Shown: piece after piece, positions 17,702 to 25,951 of the stretch
Numbering within the stretch: the first letter of the stretch is position 1
Layout: each line of letters starts with the position of its first letter
From: Clostridia bacterium
GTDB taxonomy: Bacteria > Bacillota > Clostridia > Peptostreptococcales > Anaerovoracaceae
Direction: 5' to 3'
NCBI GenBank assembly: GCA_030537495.1
Contig: JAUNMH010000006.1
Span: forward strand, 1 to 64,000
DNA length: 64,000 nucleotides
Notes under the pieces: generated by a model
Seen by the model: the letters and a program-made list of their open reading frames with translations, nothing else
What the model was told of the DNA's origin: nothing
The model's database searches: none
Program-made: the position numbers and the translations under genes

Positions 17702-19708
17702 ATGGGTAATGCAAGAGGAACCAGGGACCAGCTCCTTGAGTTGTTTGAAAAAAATAAAGGAAGTTATTTTTCTGGAGAGGAAATTGCCGAGAAGCTTGGA
17801 ATTTCAAGGACTGCGGTTTGGAAGGCAGTTCAAAGCTTGAAGAATGAAGGTTACAAGATTGAGGCTGTTAGAAATAAGGGTTATAGCTTGGCGACGGATA
17901 CAGATATTTTGTCAGCGCAAGGCATCGAGAAATACCTGAGGGACGCAGTGGGCGTCGGCGACGAGGCAGGCGCTGGCCGTAACGGTAATGCGAAGGTGAC
18001 GCTTAATGTGCTTTCAGAGGTGGATTCAACAAATGTAGTTGCAAGGGAGAAGGCGACTGCAGGTGCACCAGATGGATACACTGTTGTTGCGGGGAGCCAG
18101 ACCAAGGGCCGAGGACGCATGGGACGTGCATTTTACTCGCCTGCAGGCACTGGAGTGTACATGAGTCTGGTTTTGAGACCGAAGAACTTCAGCCCGCAGA
18201 ATGCTGTGAAGCTTACGACTATGGCGGCAGTTGCAGTATGTCGCGCAATCGAGAAGGTGTCTGGCGAAAAGGCTGAAATCAAGTGGGTTAATGACGTTTA
18301 CGTTCGCGGCAAAAAAGTTTGCGGAATTTTGACAGAGGCATCATTTAATTTGGAAGATGGAAGTTTGGAATATGCTGTTTTGGGCATCGGAATCAATGTG
18401 TTTCCGCCAAAAGGTGGTTTCCCAGAAGATGTGAAAAGTGTGGCTGGGGCTGTTTTTCGCGAGGCAGAGAGCGACGGTAAAAACCGGCTGACAGCGGAAT
18501 TCCTAAATTCGTTTATGGAAATTTACAATAAATTCAGCCAAAACGGTGACGAAAGTTACGTGGACGATTACAGAAATCGCAGCTTCGTAATAGGCATGGA
18601 CGTGAAGGTTGTCAACGGCGAAAAGTCGCGCAACGCAACGGTTCTAGATGTTGATCACGACTGCCGCCTGGTGGTCGAGTTCGAGGACGGCCTTCGCGAA
18701 AGCCTATACTCCGGCGAAATCAGTCTTCGTGTTCCAGGCGTGCACTACGACGAACAGCTATCAAAACTCACTGATTCCATCATTTCGGGCTCGCGCTTAA
18801 CCCGAAATGACGACCTGTCAATTCTGTTAAAAGCGGATTTAGAAGAACTTTGCAACGGCGCCGATGAAATTAGAAAAAAATTCTGCGGCAACAAAGCAGA
18901 CCTTTGTACAATTGTCAATGGAATGAGCGGAAGATGTAGCGAAGACTGTAAGTTTTGTGCACAGTCCTGTCACTACAAAACAGGTGCACAGGAATACGGA
19001 TTTATAAGCACGGAAGAAATTCTTGAGCACGCTAAAAGAAATGAAGCTGCAGGGGTTCATCGCTATTCAATAGTGACTTCGGGTAGAAGTTTGAAAGGCG
19101 AGGCCCTTGAGTCGGCTTTGATCGCCTATGAAACCCTGAGGAAAGAGACTGGCCTTAAATTGTGTGCATCCCACGGATTGCAGACAGTGGAAGAGTTTAA
19201 GCGAATGAAGGCAGCGGGAGTTGACCGTTGTCATTGCAACATCGAGACGTCGAAGAGGTATTTCCCACAGGTTTGCACGACCCACACCTATGAGGAAAAA
19301 CTGGAGAATATTTTGCATGCCCAGGAGGCGGGTTTGCAGGTTTGCTCTGGCGGAATCATTGGAATGGGCGAGACCTGGGAAGATAGAATCGAGATGGCTT
19401 TGAGCTTGGCGGAGCTAGGAGTTGACTCTATTCCGCTGAATATTTTGCAGCCTATTGCGGGCACGCCATTTGAAGGTCTGAGGCCGATTTCTGACGAAGA
19501 TATTTTGAGAACTGTGGCAATTTTCCGTTATTTGAATCCGACAGCTTTGGTTCGAATTGCTGCAGGAAGAAAGAGATTTCCAGGCGGCGGAAAGATTTTG
19601 TTCCGCTCGGGAGCGAATTCCGCAATCACAGGTGACATGCTGACCACAACTGGCACAGGAATCGCCGAAGATGTTAGGATGATGAAAAAATTGGGTTACG
19701 AGATTTAA
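17702..19708 (+). CDS. BirA-BioB fusion: biotin repressor/ligase joined to biotin synthase
   Basis: One uninterrupted reading frame of about 668 residues holds two biotin enzymes. Residues 1-70 are the BirA winged helix ('GEEIAEKLGISRTAVWKAVQ'). Residues about 90-340 are the biotin-protein ligase, with the biotinyl-AMP loop 'GRGRMGRAFYSPAG' and 'KWVNDVYV'. Residues about 350-668 are BioB, a radical SAM enzyme that inserts sulfur into dethiobiotin: the cluster motif is CSEDCKFC, with further Cys in 'LKLCASHG' and 'QVCSGG' and the Arg of 'VRIAAGRKRF'. The ATG at 17702 has AAGGA 6 bases before it. Both halves are near full length. An assembly artefact is unlikely as the join is in frame with a natural linker. 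Confidence 0.92.
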   Translation: MGNARGTRDQLLELFEKNKGSYFSGEEIAEKLGISRTAVWKAVQSLKNEGYKIEAVRNKGYSLATDTDILSAQGIEKYLRDAVGVGDEAGAGRNGNAKVTLNVLSEVDSTNVVAREKATAGAPDGYTVVAGSQTKGRGRMGRAFYSPAGTGVYMSLVLRPKNFSPQNAVKLTTMAAVAVCRAIEKVSGEKAEIKWVNDVYVRGKKVCGILTEASFNLEDGSLEYAVLGIGINVFPPKGGFPEDVKSVAGAVFREAESDGKNRLTAEFLNSFMEIYNKFSQNGDESYVDDYRNRSFVIGMDVKVVNGEKSRNATVLDVDHDCRLVVEFEDGLRESLYSGEISLRVPGVHYDEQLSKLTDSIISGSRLTRNDDLSILLKADLEELCNGADEIRKKFCGNKADLCTIVNGMSGRCSEDCKFCAQSCHYKTGAQEYGFISTEEILEHAKRNEAAGVHRYSIVTSGRSLKGEALESALIAYETLRKETGLKLCASHGLQTVEEFKRMKAAGVDRCHCNIETSKRYFPQVCTTHTYEEKLENILHAQEAGLQVCSGGIIGMGETWEDRIEMALSLAELGVDSIPLNILQPIAGTPFEGLRPISDEDILRTVAIFRYLNPTALVRIAAGRKRFPGGGKILFRSGANSAITGDMLTTTGTGIAEDVRMMKKLGYEI

Positions 19709-19738
19709 TGCATGAGATATTATGAGAGGTATTAGGTA

Positions 19739-20317
19739 ATGAACGGATCAATAAATAAAACTATGAACAAGAACGTGAAGGTTAACAACAAAACTTACAT
19801 GCTCACAGTAACTGCTCTAATGACTGCAGTTACATGCGTGCTGGCTCCTATGTCAGTTCCAATCGGGCCGGTTCCGATTTCTCTGACAAACCTGGCAATT
19901 TACTTTGCACTATATTTGCTGGGATGGAAGATGGGAACTGTAAGTTATATTGTTTACCTTATTATCGGAATTGTAGGCGTGCCTGTTTTTTCAGGATTTA
20001 CGGGCGGTTTTGCTAAGCTCCTTGGGCCAACAGGGGGATATATTATCGGATTTATACCAATGGCAATTATTGCAGGTTTGGTAATTGAAAAGAGCGGAAG
20101 CCGCATTCTTCACTTTATTGCAATGGTCGTTGGAACTGCAGTATGCTATGCCTTTGGAACCGCTTGGTTCTGCGTAGTTATGAAGTCTGATGTGGCAGCC
20201 GCACTAGGCATGTGCGTTTTCCCATTCATTCCTGGGGACATCGCTAAAATTGTAATCGCAATGGTGGCGGGCCCCATCTTAAAGAAGCGAATCCAAAAGG
20301 CCGGCGTACGCCTGTAA
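19739..20317 (+). CDS. bioY: Biotin transporter S-component BioY
   Basis: A 192-residue membrane protein, the substrate-binding S component of an ECF-type biotin importer. Six hydrophobic helices, the 'VPIGPVPISLTNLAIYFA' segment and the 'FAKLLGPTGGYIIGF' loop are typical of BioY. It is 30 bases after the BirA-BioB fusion in the same transcript, so the unit joins sensing, ligation, the last synthetic step and uptake of biotin. The energising EcfA/EcfT proteins are not in the window. No bioA, bioD or bioF is nearby, which suggests the cell imports biotin or dethiobiotin. Confidence 0.93.
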   Translation: MNGSINKTMNKNVKVNNKTYMLTVTALMTAVTCVLAPMSVPIGPVPISLTNLAIYFALYLLGWKMGTVSYIVYLIIGIVGVPVFSGFTGGFAKLLGPTGGYIIGFIPMAIIAGLVIEKSGSRILHFIAMVVGTAVCYAFGTAWFCVVMKSDVAAALGMCVFPFIPGDIAKIVIAMVAGPILKKRIQKAGVRL

Positions 20318-20357
20318 GGGCGGCGCCGGGCCTGCCGAAAAGCCAACCAAATCCGGC

Positions 20358-20390
20358 AGACATGTTAGAGACATGTTAAAGACATGCTAG
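20358..20390. repeat. Three tandem 11-bp repeats
   Basis: AGACATGTTAG, AGACATGTTAA and AGACATGCTAG follow each other exactly head to tail between the convergent bioY and hydrolase genes. An outer CTGCCG/CGGCAG pairing just before it may form a hairpin. Confidence 0.7.
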
Positions 20391-20433
20391 ATATTCAGAT
20401 CTGCCAGATATGTCGTTATTATTCTTTAACGTA

Positions 20434-21207
20434 TTAGAATCTCAACGACAAGCAAGTCAAGCTTCCATCGATTTTCTTGAACTCAGTTGTGTCAATTAGC
20501 ATGACTGGGTAGCCCAGGTTTTCGATAATTTTCTGAGTTTTAGGATGACCTGCGGGAACGAGGACTGTGCCGTTGATGTTCAGACTGTTGATGGCGTAGA
20601 GCTCGTCGGGATCAACAACGAAACGGTTAAAGTCCTTAAAAGCAGGTTCATCGTTCATAACCGATGTGACTAAAATATTGTTATTTTCCAGGTAAACCGC
20701 AAAGTCCTTAAGGTGCAGACCTTCAGTAACTGGGACGGTTGTAGTGGTATAGCCAAACTTTGACACGATGTCGCTAAACTGCTTGGCACCCTCTTCGTTG
20801 GTTCTATCGGAAAGTCCAACATAGAAGTGTTTGTCAACTAACATAACGTCGCCGCCCTCCATGGTGCCAGGCACTTCAATATGGAAAATCTGCGAATCGT
20901 CATAAAATTTTCTGATTGTTTTGATGATTTCGTATTTTTCTCCATTTCTTGAATCTCTCGCCGGGTTGGTGATAACGGCGCAGCCTTCCATTACAACTGC
21001 GGGATCTTCAACAAAACATGAATCCGGGAATCTCTCGTCTGCCTCAAGATCTGTAACCTCCAAACCTAGCTGGCGCAACGTTTCCACATAGTTGTCATGC
21101 TGCTTTACAGCCGCCTCATAGTCAGGCGTTCCCTCACAAAACTGACCTGTTGAAATTCCATCAATGAGTGCCTTGCAAGGCTTTTTCGTAATCGCTTTTG
21201 TAAACAT
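20434..21207 (-). CDS. Dimethylarginine dimethylaminohydrolase / arginine deiminase-like enzyme
   Basis: A 257-residue amidinotransferase-superfamily hydrolase. DDAH turns methylated arginines into citrulline and methylamines. The catalytic Cys is in 'DGSLTCLSLRF' at the C-terminus, the His in 'VTEGLHLKDF' (near residue 165) and the acidic pocket in 'PGTMEGGDVML'. 'FPDSCFVEDPAVV' is also typical. Length and layout fit DDAH better than the 400-residue arginine deiminases; the true substrate could be another guanidino compound. It is transcribed divergently from a LysR regulator that probably controls it. Confidence 0.88.
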   Translation of the reverse strand: MFTKAITKKPCKALIDGISTGQFCEGTPDYEAAVKQHDNYVETLRQLGLEVTDLEADERFPDSCFVEDPAVVMEGCAVITNPARDSRNGEKYEIIKTIRKFYDDSQIFHIEVPGTMEGGDVMLVDKHFYVGLSDRTNEEGAKQFSDIVSKFGYTTTTVPVTEGLHLKDFAVYLENNNILVTSVMNDEPAFKDFNRFVVDPDELYAINSLNINGTVLVPAGHPKTQKIIENLGYPVMLIDTTEFKKIDGSLTCLSLRF

Positions 21208-21300
21208 ATCAAAACCTCCAAATCTAATTTATTCTACTAATTTATTGACTTCATTGTACCCCAAGTATACAATACAAAATATGTATTCGTAAAACGCAAG

Positions 21301-21323
21301 TTACTCATAGTTTCCATGAGTAA
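21301..21323. promoter_or_regulatory. Candidate LysR operator
   Basis: TTACTCAT (21301-21308) and ATGAGTAA (21316-21323) form an 8-bp inverted repeat with a 7-base centre, containing the T-N11-A form of LysR sites. It lies between the divergent hydrolase and LysR genes, close enough to the LysR start for autorepression. Confidence 0.55.
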
Positions 21324-21345
21324 TAGTCATAGAAAGGATTGCCAA

Positions 21346-22239
21346 ATGAATATAACACAGTACGAGGCTTTGATAAAAACCGTTGAAACCGGCACTATGA
21401 CTCAGGCTGCCGAGGAGCTAGGTTACACCCAGTCCGGCTTAACACGAGCAATTAACGCCTTGGAAAATGAATTAAATCTACAACTATTGATAAGAGGGAG
21501 AAATGGTGTAAAGCTAACCGCCGAGGGAGAGCTAATTTTACCATACATAAGAACCATACTTCATGACCAGCGCAGATTGCAGGAAAGAGTGGGAGAAATC
21601 AACGGCCTTAGAGAAGGGCTTATAAGAATTGGCACATTCAATAGTGTGTCTGCACAGTGGCTACCGGGCATGATAAAAAGCTTCCGTGAGGATTTTCCGG
21701 GCATTCGCTTCGAACTTCTTCATGGCACAGATGCGCAGATTGTCAGCTGGGTTGCGGACGGCCGAGTGGATGTGGGTTTTGTTGCCTACCCGACGGCTAG
21801 CGACCTCGATTCGGACTTCCTCTACCGCGATCCCATTGTGGGGATTTTCGCAGAGAACGACACTAACGCCGGTCTGGAGAAATTCCCCGTATCAAAACTC
21901 CCAGAGCTCCCCTACATTTCCCTGAACGAAGGGGTGGAGGACGAGATAACTGCCATTCTCGATCAAAACAGAATTAACCTGGATGCAAGTTTTATTGAAA
22001 GTGACGATCACGCCGTTGTAGCAATGGTTGAGCAGGGCCTTGGAATGAGCTTGATGTCAATTATGATGTTGCAGGGTTTCAACCGCAGAATTGCAACCGT
22101 TCCATTGGATCCACCTGGCTATCGTGATTTGGGAATTGCTTGTAGAAACAGGAAATTGCTTTCTAAGGCGGCATCTATGTTTTATAATTATGCGTGCAAG
22201 TGGGTTGATGACTGGGCATGGGATTTAGTGCAACGCTGA
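21346..22239 (+). CDS. LysR family transcriptional regulator
   Basis: A 297-residue regulator. The winged helix-turn-helix is at residues 10-40 ('GTMTQAAEELGYTQSGLTRA'), followed by the linker helix and a periplasmic-binding-protein-like effector domain to the end. The start at 21346 has AGAAAGGA 8 bases before it; an earlier in-frame ATG (21316) would fall inside the inverted repeat and lacks a site. It is divergent from the dimethylarginine hydrolase-like gene, which by the usual LysR arrangement is its target, with an arginine-related compound as a possible effector. Confidence 0.93.
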   Translation: MNITQYEALIKTVETGTMTQAAEELGYTQSGLTRAINALENELNLQLLIRGRNGVKLTAEGELILPYIRTILHDQRRLQERVGEINGLREGLIRIGTFNSVSAQWLPGMIKSFREDFPGIRFELLHGTDAQIVSWVADGRVDVGFVAYPTASDLDSDFLYRDPIVGIFAENDTNAGLEKFPVSKLPELPYISLNEGVEDEITAILDQNRINLDASFIESDDHAVVAMVEQGLGMSLMSIMMLQGFNRRIATVPLDPPGYRDLGIACRNRKLLSKAASMFYNYACKWVDDWAWDLVQR

Positions 22240-22281
22240 TTTTAATTGAGAAAACTTAGAATTTTATGTAAATACGGAATC

Positions 22282-22310
22282 TTGACAAACGTGAAAATTT
22301 GCATGATAAT
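22282..22310 (+). promoter_or_regulatory. Predicted sigma-A promoter of the ABC exporter operon
   Basis: TTGACA (22282-22287), 17-base spacer, GATAAT (22305-22310), 90 bases before the first gene. Confidence 0.65.
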
Positions 22311-22399
22311 GAAAAAGGAAGAGAAGGCATTTTTAAGAAAGTTTCAAGTTATTTAATGTTACGAAGTTGGAAGTTATGAGTTATTAATAGGGGGAAAAT

Positions 22400-23347
22400 A
22401 TGCTGGACAATGAGAAAGGCTTTGAAAACAGTTATGAGAATTATGATGACAACATAATTGAAATTGACAATCTTAGCAAAACCTTTGGTGATGTAAAGGC
22501 AGTTGACAACCTAAGTTTCAGAGTAAAGACAGGGGAATTTTTTGCATTTTTAGGTGTTAACGGAGCTGGCAAAAGCACGACAATTTCAATGATTTGTAGC
22601 CAACTGGCGCCCGATAGTGGTGAGATTAGGGTTGGCGGTTATGATGTGAAGAAGAATAGCCAAGACATAAAGAAAATGATAGGCGTCGTTTTTCAAGACA
22701 GCGTTTTGGACAAGCCTTTAACGGGGATGGAAAACCTGAAATGCAGGGCAGCTATGTATGGAATAACAGGTAAAGCTTTTGAGAAAAGGATTGAGGAACT
22801 TATTGAGATTTTCGACTTAAGCGAATTTATCAACAGGCCTGTGGGAAAACTATCCGGCGGACAGAGGAGGAGGCTGGACATTGCAAGGGCACTTATCCAC
22901 AGACCGGAGCTTCTAATACTTGATGAACCAACGACGGGGCTTGATCCGCAGACCAGGAAGCTGATTTGGGCAATAATAGATGGACTTAGGAAGAAGGAAA
23001 ACTTAACGGTATTTTTGACAACGCATTATATGGAAGAAGCCGCGGCTGCAGGTTTTGTTGTGATTATCGACCACGGTAGAATTGTTGCGGAAGGGACTCC
23101 GTATGAGTTGAAAAATGCATATGTTAAGGACTATATTTCACTGTACGGAGTTACGCTAAAAGAGGTAGAGAAACTCGATATTGCATATGAGAAAATACGT
23201 GATGGATATAAATTGGCCGTTAAAAACCCGAAGGAAGCTACGGAGTTAATCATTAAATATCCCGGAATTTTTAGGGATTACGAAATAGTAAAAGGTGGTA
23301 TGGACGATGTATTTTTGGCAGTAACAGGAAGAACATTAGGGGGGTGA
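22400..23347 (+). CDS. ABC transporter ATP-binding protein (ABC-2 / DrrA type)
   Basis: A 315-residue ATPase of an exporter. Walker A 'GVNGAGKSTTISM' (near residue 52), Q-loop 'VVFQDSVLD', signature 'KLSGGQRRRLDIARAL' and Walker B 'LLILDEPTTGLDPQ' are all intact. The extra C-terminal 90 residues are typical of DrrA-like drug, lantibiotic or lipid exporters. It pairs with the permease 6 bases downstream. No substrate gene or bacteriocin precursor is seen nearby, so the cargo is unknown. The ribosome binding site is AGGGGG. Confidence 0.93.
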   Translation: MLDNEKGFENSYENYDDNIIEIDNLSKTFGDVKAVDNLSFRVKTGEFFAFLGVNGAGKSTTISMICSQLAPDSGEIRVGGYDVKKNSQDIKKMIGVVFQDSVLDKPLTGMENLKCRAAMYGITGKAFEKRIEELIEIFDLSEFINRPVGKLSGGQRRRLDIARALIHRPELLILDEPTTGLDPQTRKLIWAIIDGLRKKENLTVFLTTHYMEEAAAAGFVVIIDHGRIVAEGTPYELKNAYVKDYISLYGVTLKEVEKLDIAYEKIRDGYKLAVKNPKEATELIIKYPGIFRDYEIVKGGMDDVFLAVTGRTLGG

Positions 23348-23353
23348 AAAATA

Positions 23354-24247
23354 ATGAGAACTTTGGTGGTTTTGATAAATAGAAACAGAAAACTTTTCCT
23401 CAGGGACAAGGGTATGTTCATATCTTCTATGATAACTCCGTTAATTCTCATTGTGCTTTACGGAACCTTCCTGGCAAATGTATACAAAGATTCTTTTATG
23501 AGTAATATCCCGAAATCTATATGCATTTCGGAGTCACTAATTGATGGAACCGTTGCAGCGCAACTGGCAGCGGCTTTGCTTGCTGTGTGCTGTGTTACCG
23601 TTACTTTCTGTGTAAATCTTACTATGGTTTCTGATAGAGCCAGCGGAGCGAGGAAAGATTTTGACATTTCACCTATTAAAAAAACGGAGATATACATAGG
23701 GTACTTTCTTTCTACAGTAATTAATTCCCTTATGATTAACTTTCTTGCACTTGCTTTATGTTTGGGATATGTTTGGAAGATGGGGTGGTATCTTTCAGCA
23801 GGTGATATTGTACTTCTTGTTATAGATATAGTTCTGCTTGTTTTGTTCGGCACAGTACTGTCTAACATAATTTGCTATCCATTAAAAACACAGGGCCAGA
23901 TGTCCGCAGTCGGAACAATTGTAAGCGCCGGATATGGTTTTATTTGTGGTGCCTACATGCCTATTTCAAGCTTTGGTAGCGGGCTCCAAAAAGTACTTAG
24001 CTGTTTGCCGGGAACTTATGGAACCTCACTTCTTAAAAATCACATGCTTAGAGGTGTTCTAGATGCAATGGTCGACGAAGGTCTTCCCAAAGAAGTAGTA
24101 AGCGGAATTGCCGATTCGCTGGACTGCAATCCAACATTTAATGGCTCAGTTGTTGGAACCGGAATGATGGTAGCTATTATGGCAGGCAGTATAGTGATAT
24201 TGGGAATTATATATTTGCTCATTAGCGCTATGCCAGAGAAAAAGTAG
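23354..24247 (+). CDS. ABC-2 type transporter permease
   Basis: A 297-residue membrane protein with an N-terminal helix, a short extracytoplasmic part and about five further helices, including the conserved 'GQMSAVGTIVSAGYGFICGA' region of ABC-2 permeases near residue 185. It forms the channel for the ATPase encoded just upstream; two copies of each would make the exporter. The ORF abuts the ATPase gene, so they are co-translated. Substrate unknown. Confidence 0.9.
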   Translation: MRTLVVLINRNRKLFLRDKGMFISSMITPLILIVLYGTFLANVYKDSFMSNIPKSICISESLIDGTVAAQLAAALLAVCCVTVTFCVNLTMVSDRASGARKDFDISPIKKTEIYIGYFLSTVINSLMINFLALALCLGYVWKMGWYLSAGDIVLLVIDIVLLVLFGTVLSNIICYPLKTQGQMSAVGTIVSAGYGFICGAYMPISSFGSGLQKVLSCLPGTYGTSLLKNHMLRGVLDAMVDEGLPKEVVSGIADSLDCNPTFNGSVVGTGMMVAIMAGSIVILGIIYLLISAMPEKK

Positions 24248-24318
24248 TGAAGACATTGTAGCTGATTGCAATGAGAAAGTCTTTGAGGATTGCAATGAGA
24301 AAAGATTTAAGAAATAAC

Positions 24319-24346
24319 TTGAAAATCTTTTGAGAAGTGTTATCAT
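24319..24346 (+). promoter_or_regulatory. Predicted promoter of a small membrane protein gene
   Basis: TTGAAA (24319-24324), 16-base spacer, TATCAT (24341-24346). The short sequence GATTGCAATGAGAAA occurs twice just upstream (24264-24278, 24288-24302) and its core recurs at 24693-24704 before the thioredoxin gene. Confidence 0.5.
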
Positions 24347-24400
24347 AGACTGAAAAACAGTAGCAATCTGAGAGATTATGAAAAACTAGGGGGAATGAAT

Positions 24401-24619
24401 ATGCTTACATTATGTGTCATAGGGATTATAGTTTTAGGGTTTAACCTTTTGTCACTTGCATTTAAAGCAACCTGGGGGATTATGAAGGCAATACTATTTG
24501 TTATGTTCTTGCCAGCCACTTTTTTTATTATGCTTGCTGCAGGCCTAGCATCTCTGGTATTTCCAGCTGTAATTATTGGGTTGATTGCATCATTTATTTT
24601 GCCAAGAATTGGCAACTGA
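24401..24619 (+). CDS. Small membrane protein of unknown function
   Basis: A 72-residue, strongly hydrophobic protein with two to three predicted membrane helices and almost no charged residues ('LCVIGIIVLGFNLLSLAF' at the start). The second ATG (24401) is preferred because AGGGGGAA lies 6-7 bases before it. It has its own promoter and lies between the ABC exporter and thioredoxin. I do not recognise the family. Small size without a clear SD-linked partner makes toxin-like or membrane-accessory roles possible, but nothing in the sequence decides. Confidence 0.6.
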   Translation: MLTLCVIGIIVLGFNLLSLAFKATWGIMKAILFVMFLPATFFIMLAAGLASLVFPAVIIGLIASFILPRIGN

Positions 24620-24826
24620 TGAAATGTTTAAGTTCTGAAAACTGGGTATAATACAGTTAACTAGAATAAACTTAGGTAATTGCAAAAGGAAATGCAATGA
24701 GAAACACATTGAGAAATATATTAGGAAAGCGATGTGTGAGGGAACAGGTCATATAAAGTAATATGACCTATAAAACAAAATTTGGAAAAAACGAAATAAA
24801 GCAAATGTTAAAAGGAGGAACTAGAA

Positions 24827-25132
24827 ATGGCAGTTATAAATATTACAAAAGAAAATTTTGAGCAGGAAGTTTTGAAATCTGATAAGACAGTTTTGTTGGA
24901 TTTCTGGGCAACATGGTGCGGACCTTGCCAAATGGTTAGCCCTATTGTAGATGAAATCGCTGAGGAAAGATCCGACATTAAGGTTGGAAAAATCAATGTT
25001 GACGAGCAGCCAGAACTTTCAATTCAGTTTGGCGTAATGAGCATCCCGATGCTTGTGGCAATGAAAGATGGCGAAGTTGTCAACAAGGCAGTAGGTGCAA
25101 GACCTAAAGAAGATATCTTGGGTCTGATATAG
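24827..25132 (+). CDS. trxA: Thioredoxin
   Basis: A 101-residue thiol-disulfide reductant. The active site is WCGPC (residues 29-33 in 'FWATWCGPCQMVSP') and the cis-proline loop 'GVMSIPMLVAMKDGE' is present. Length and fold pattern are those of a typical cytoplasmic thioredoxin. AAAGGAGGAAC lies 8 bases ahead of the start. A strong terminator follows, so it is probably a single-gene unit; no thioredoxin reductase is adjacent. Confidence 0.96.
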   Translation: MAVINITKENFEQEVLKSDKTVLLDFWATWCGPCQMVSPIVDEIAEERSDIKVGKINVDEQPELSIQFGVMSIPMLVAMKDGEVVNKAVGARPKEDILGLI

Positions 25133-25160
25133 GTCACAAAAAAATAATCAATACAAGCAA

Positions 25161-25202
25161 TAACCGCCTCGTGATTGTATCACTGTAAGGCGGTTATTTT
25201 TG
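25161..25202 (+). terminator. Terminator of the thioredoxin gene
   Basis: TAACCGCCT (25161-25169) pairs perfectly with AGGCGGTTA (25188-25196), followed by TTTTT. Confidence 0.85.
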
Positions 25203-25410
25203 TGACTTATTGTTATCTTTGCCGAATGTGTATCCGACACAAAAGCATGCAATTTTCATGTATAAACACAGGAAATATACAGCATTATATCACCTCGGCT
25301 CAAAAAAACATTGAATATTTGGTGCTCAAATGATAATATATAAGTTGTCGTAAACAACTAGGTTATTGACTAGATAAATAAATTATTAAACAATTGAATT
25401 AAAAGAAAAT

Positions 25411-25767
25411 AGCTTTTGTGGCAAATGCGCGACCCGCAGAATGCAGAAAATATGGTAGCAAGCAAGCTGCCGAATACGTCGACTGAATTCTAGGACACGC
25501 ATTCTTGTTCAACGCTGAACAAGGGAATCGGGTGAGAGTCCCGGACACGTGGATAGACTGCTTTAACAAGCAGAATTCCTTAGTAGCTGTATGTACAAAG
25601 TACTGATTCCACATAATCCTAAACTGAAAAGTAGGTTTATGTGCGGTGAAAACCGGTCATTGGAAGGGCTGTAGTGGCCCGGAGAGAAGGCGAAGCAAGT
25701 GCGTTGGATAATGCAAATATCCTGAATGTATAAGTCAGAAGACCTACAAAACATAAAGGGCAAAAGC
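25411..25767 (+). promoter_or_regulatory. Cobalamin riboswitch-like structured RNA
   Basis: A 360-base leader with the ordered landmarks of a cobalamin riboswitch. AAGGGAA (25521-25527) is followed by CGGG-TGAGAGT-CCCG (25529-25543), the GGUG..A..CC core hairpin. A GTCATTGG ... GAGAAGGCG segment follows (25657-25692). A B12 box AAGTCAGAAGACCTAC (25732-25747) matches the consensus AGYCAGGARACCTGCC at 13 of 16 positions. GCTTTTG (25412-25418) can close the structure with CAAAAGC (25761-25767). Inner hairpins include CTTGTTC/GAACAAG, CTGCTT/AAGCAG, CGGT-GAAA-ACCG and GGATA/TATCC. It is longer than usual, with added stems between the core and the B12 box. Two terminators follow. No B12 gene lies downstream; the next gene is an 81-aa repeat protein. 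Confidence 0.72.
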
Positions 25768-25792
25768 CGTGATATCGTCACGGTTAGTTTTT
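25765..25792 (+). terminator. Terminator overlapping the riboswitch closing helix
   Basis: AGCCGTGA (25765-25772) pairs with TCACGGTT (25778-25785), followed by AG and TTTTT. Its 5' arm shares bases 25765-25767 with the predicted closing helix of the riboswitch, a layout suited to ligand-dependent attenuation. Confidence 0.7.
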
Positions 25793-25831
25793 GGTGCAAA
25801 GCCGCACTTACAACGCCTATAGAATTTACCC

Positions 25832-25862
25832 AAAAGCGATGAAATTATGTCATCGTTTTTTT
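25832..25862 (+). terminator. Second terminator after the riboswitch
   Basis: CGATGA (25837-25842) pairs with TCATCG (25850-25855), extended by A-T pairs, followed by seven T. Confidence 0.7.
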
Positions 25863-25951
25863 AGTATCTTTATGTTTCAAGGTCTCCATAAATTCTACCA
25901 TTCACTACTCACCATCCACACTACCACATTAGCTAGGGAGGAGGTTTACAA

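Noticed and set aside
25411-25767. RNase P RNA or tmRNA as identity of the 360-base RNA
   Set aside because: The conserved RNase P core (GAGGAAAGTCC type) and the tmRNA ends and tag codons are absent on both strands.
25765-25787. Hairpin read as domain V of a group II intron, with GGGTGAGAGTCCCG as domain I
   Set aside because: The hairpin lacks the two-base bulge and catalytic triad layout, is too short, and ends in a T-run as a terminator; no reverse transcriptase is present.
25765-25862. Tandem hairpins as ANTAR binding sites, as in the B12-controlled EutX/Rli55 RNAs
   Set aside because: Loops are 5 and 7 bases rather than the hexaloop with A1 and G4 that ANTAR proteins need.
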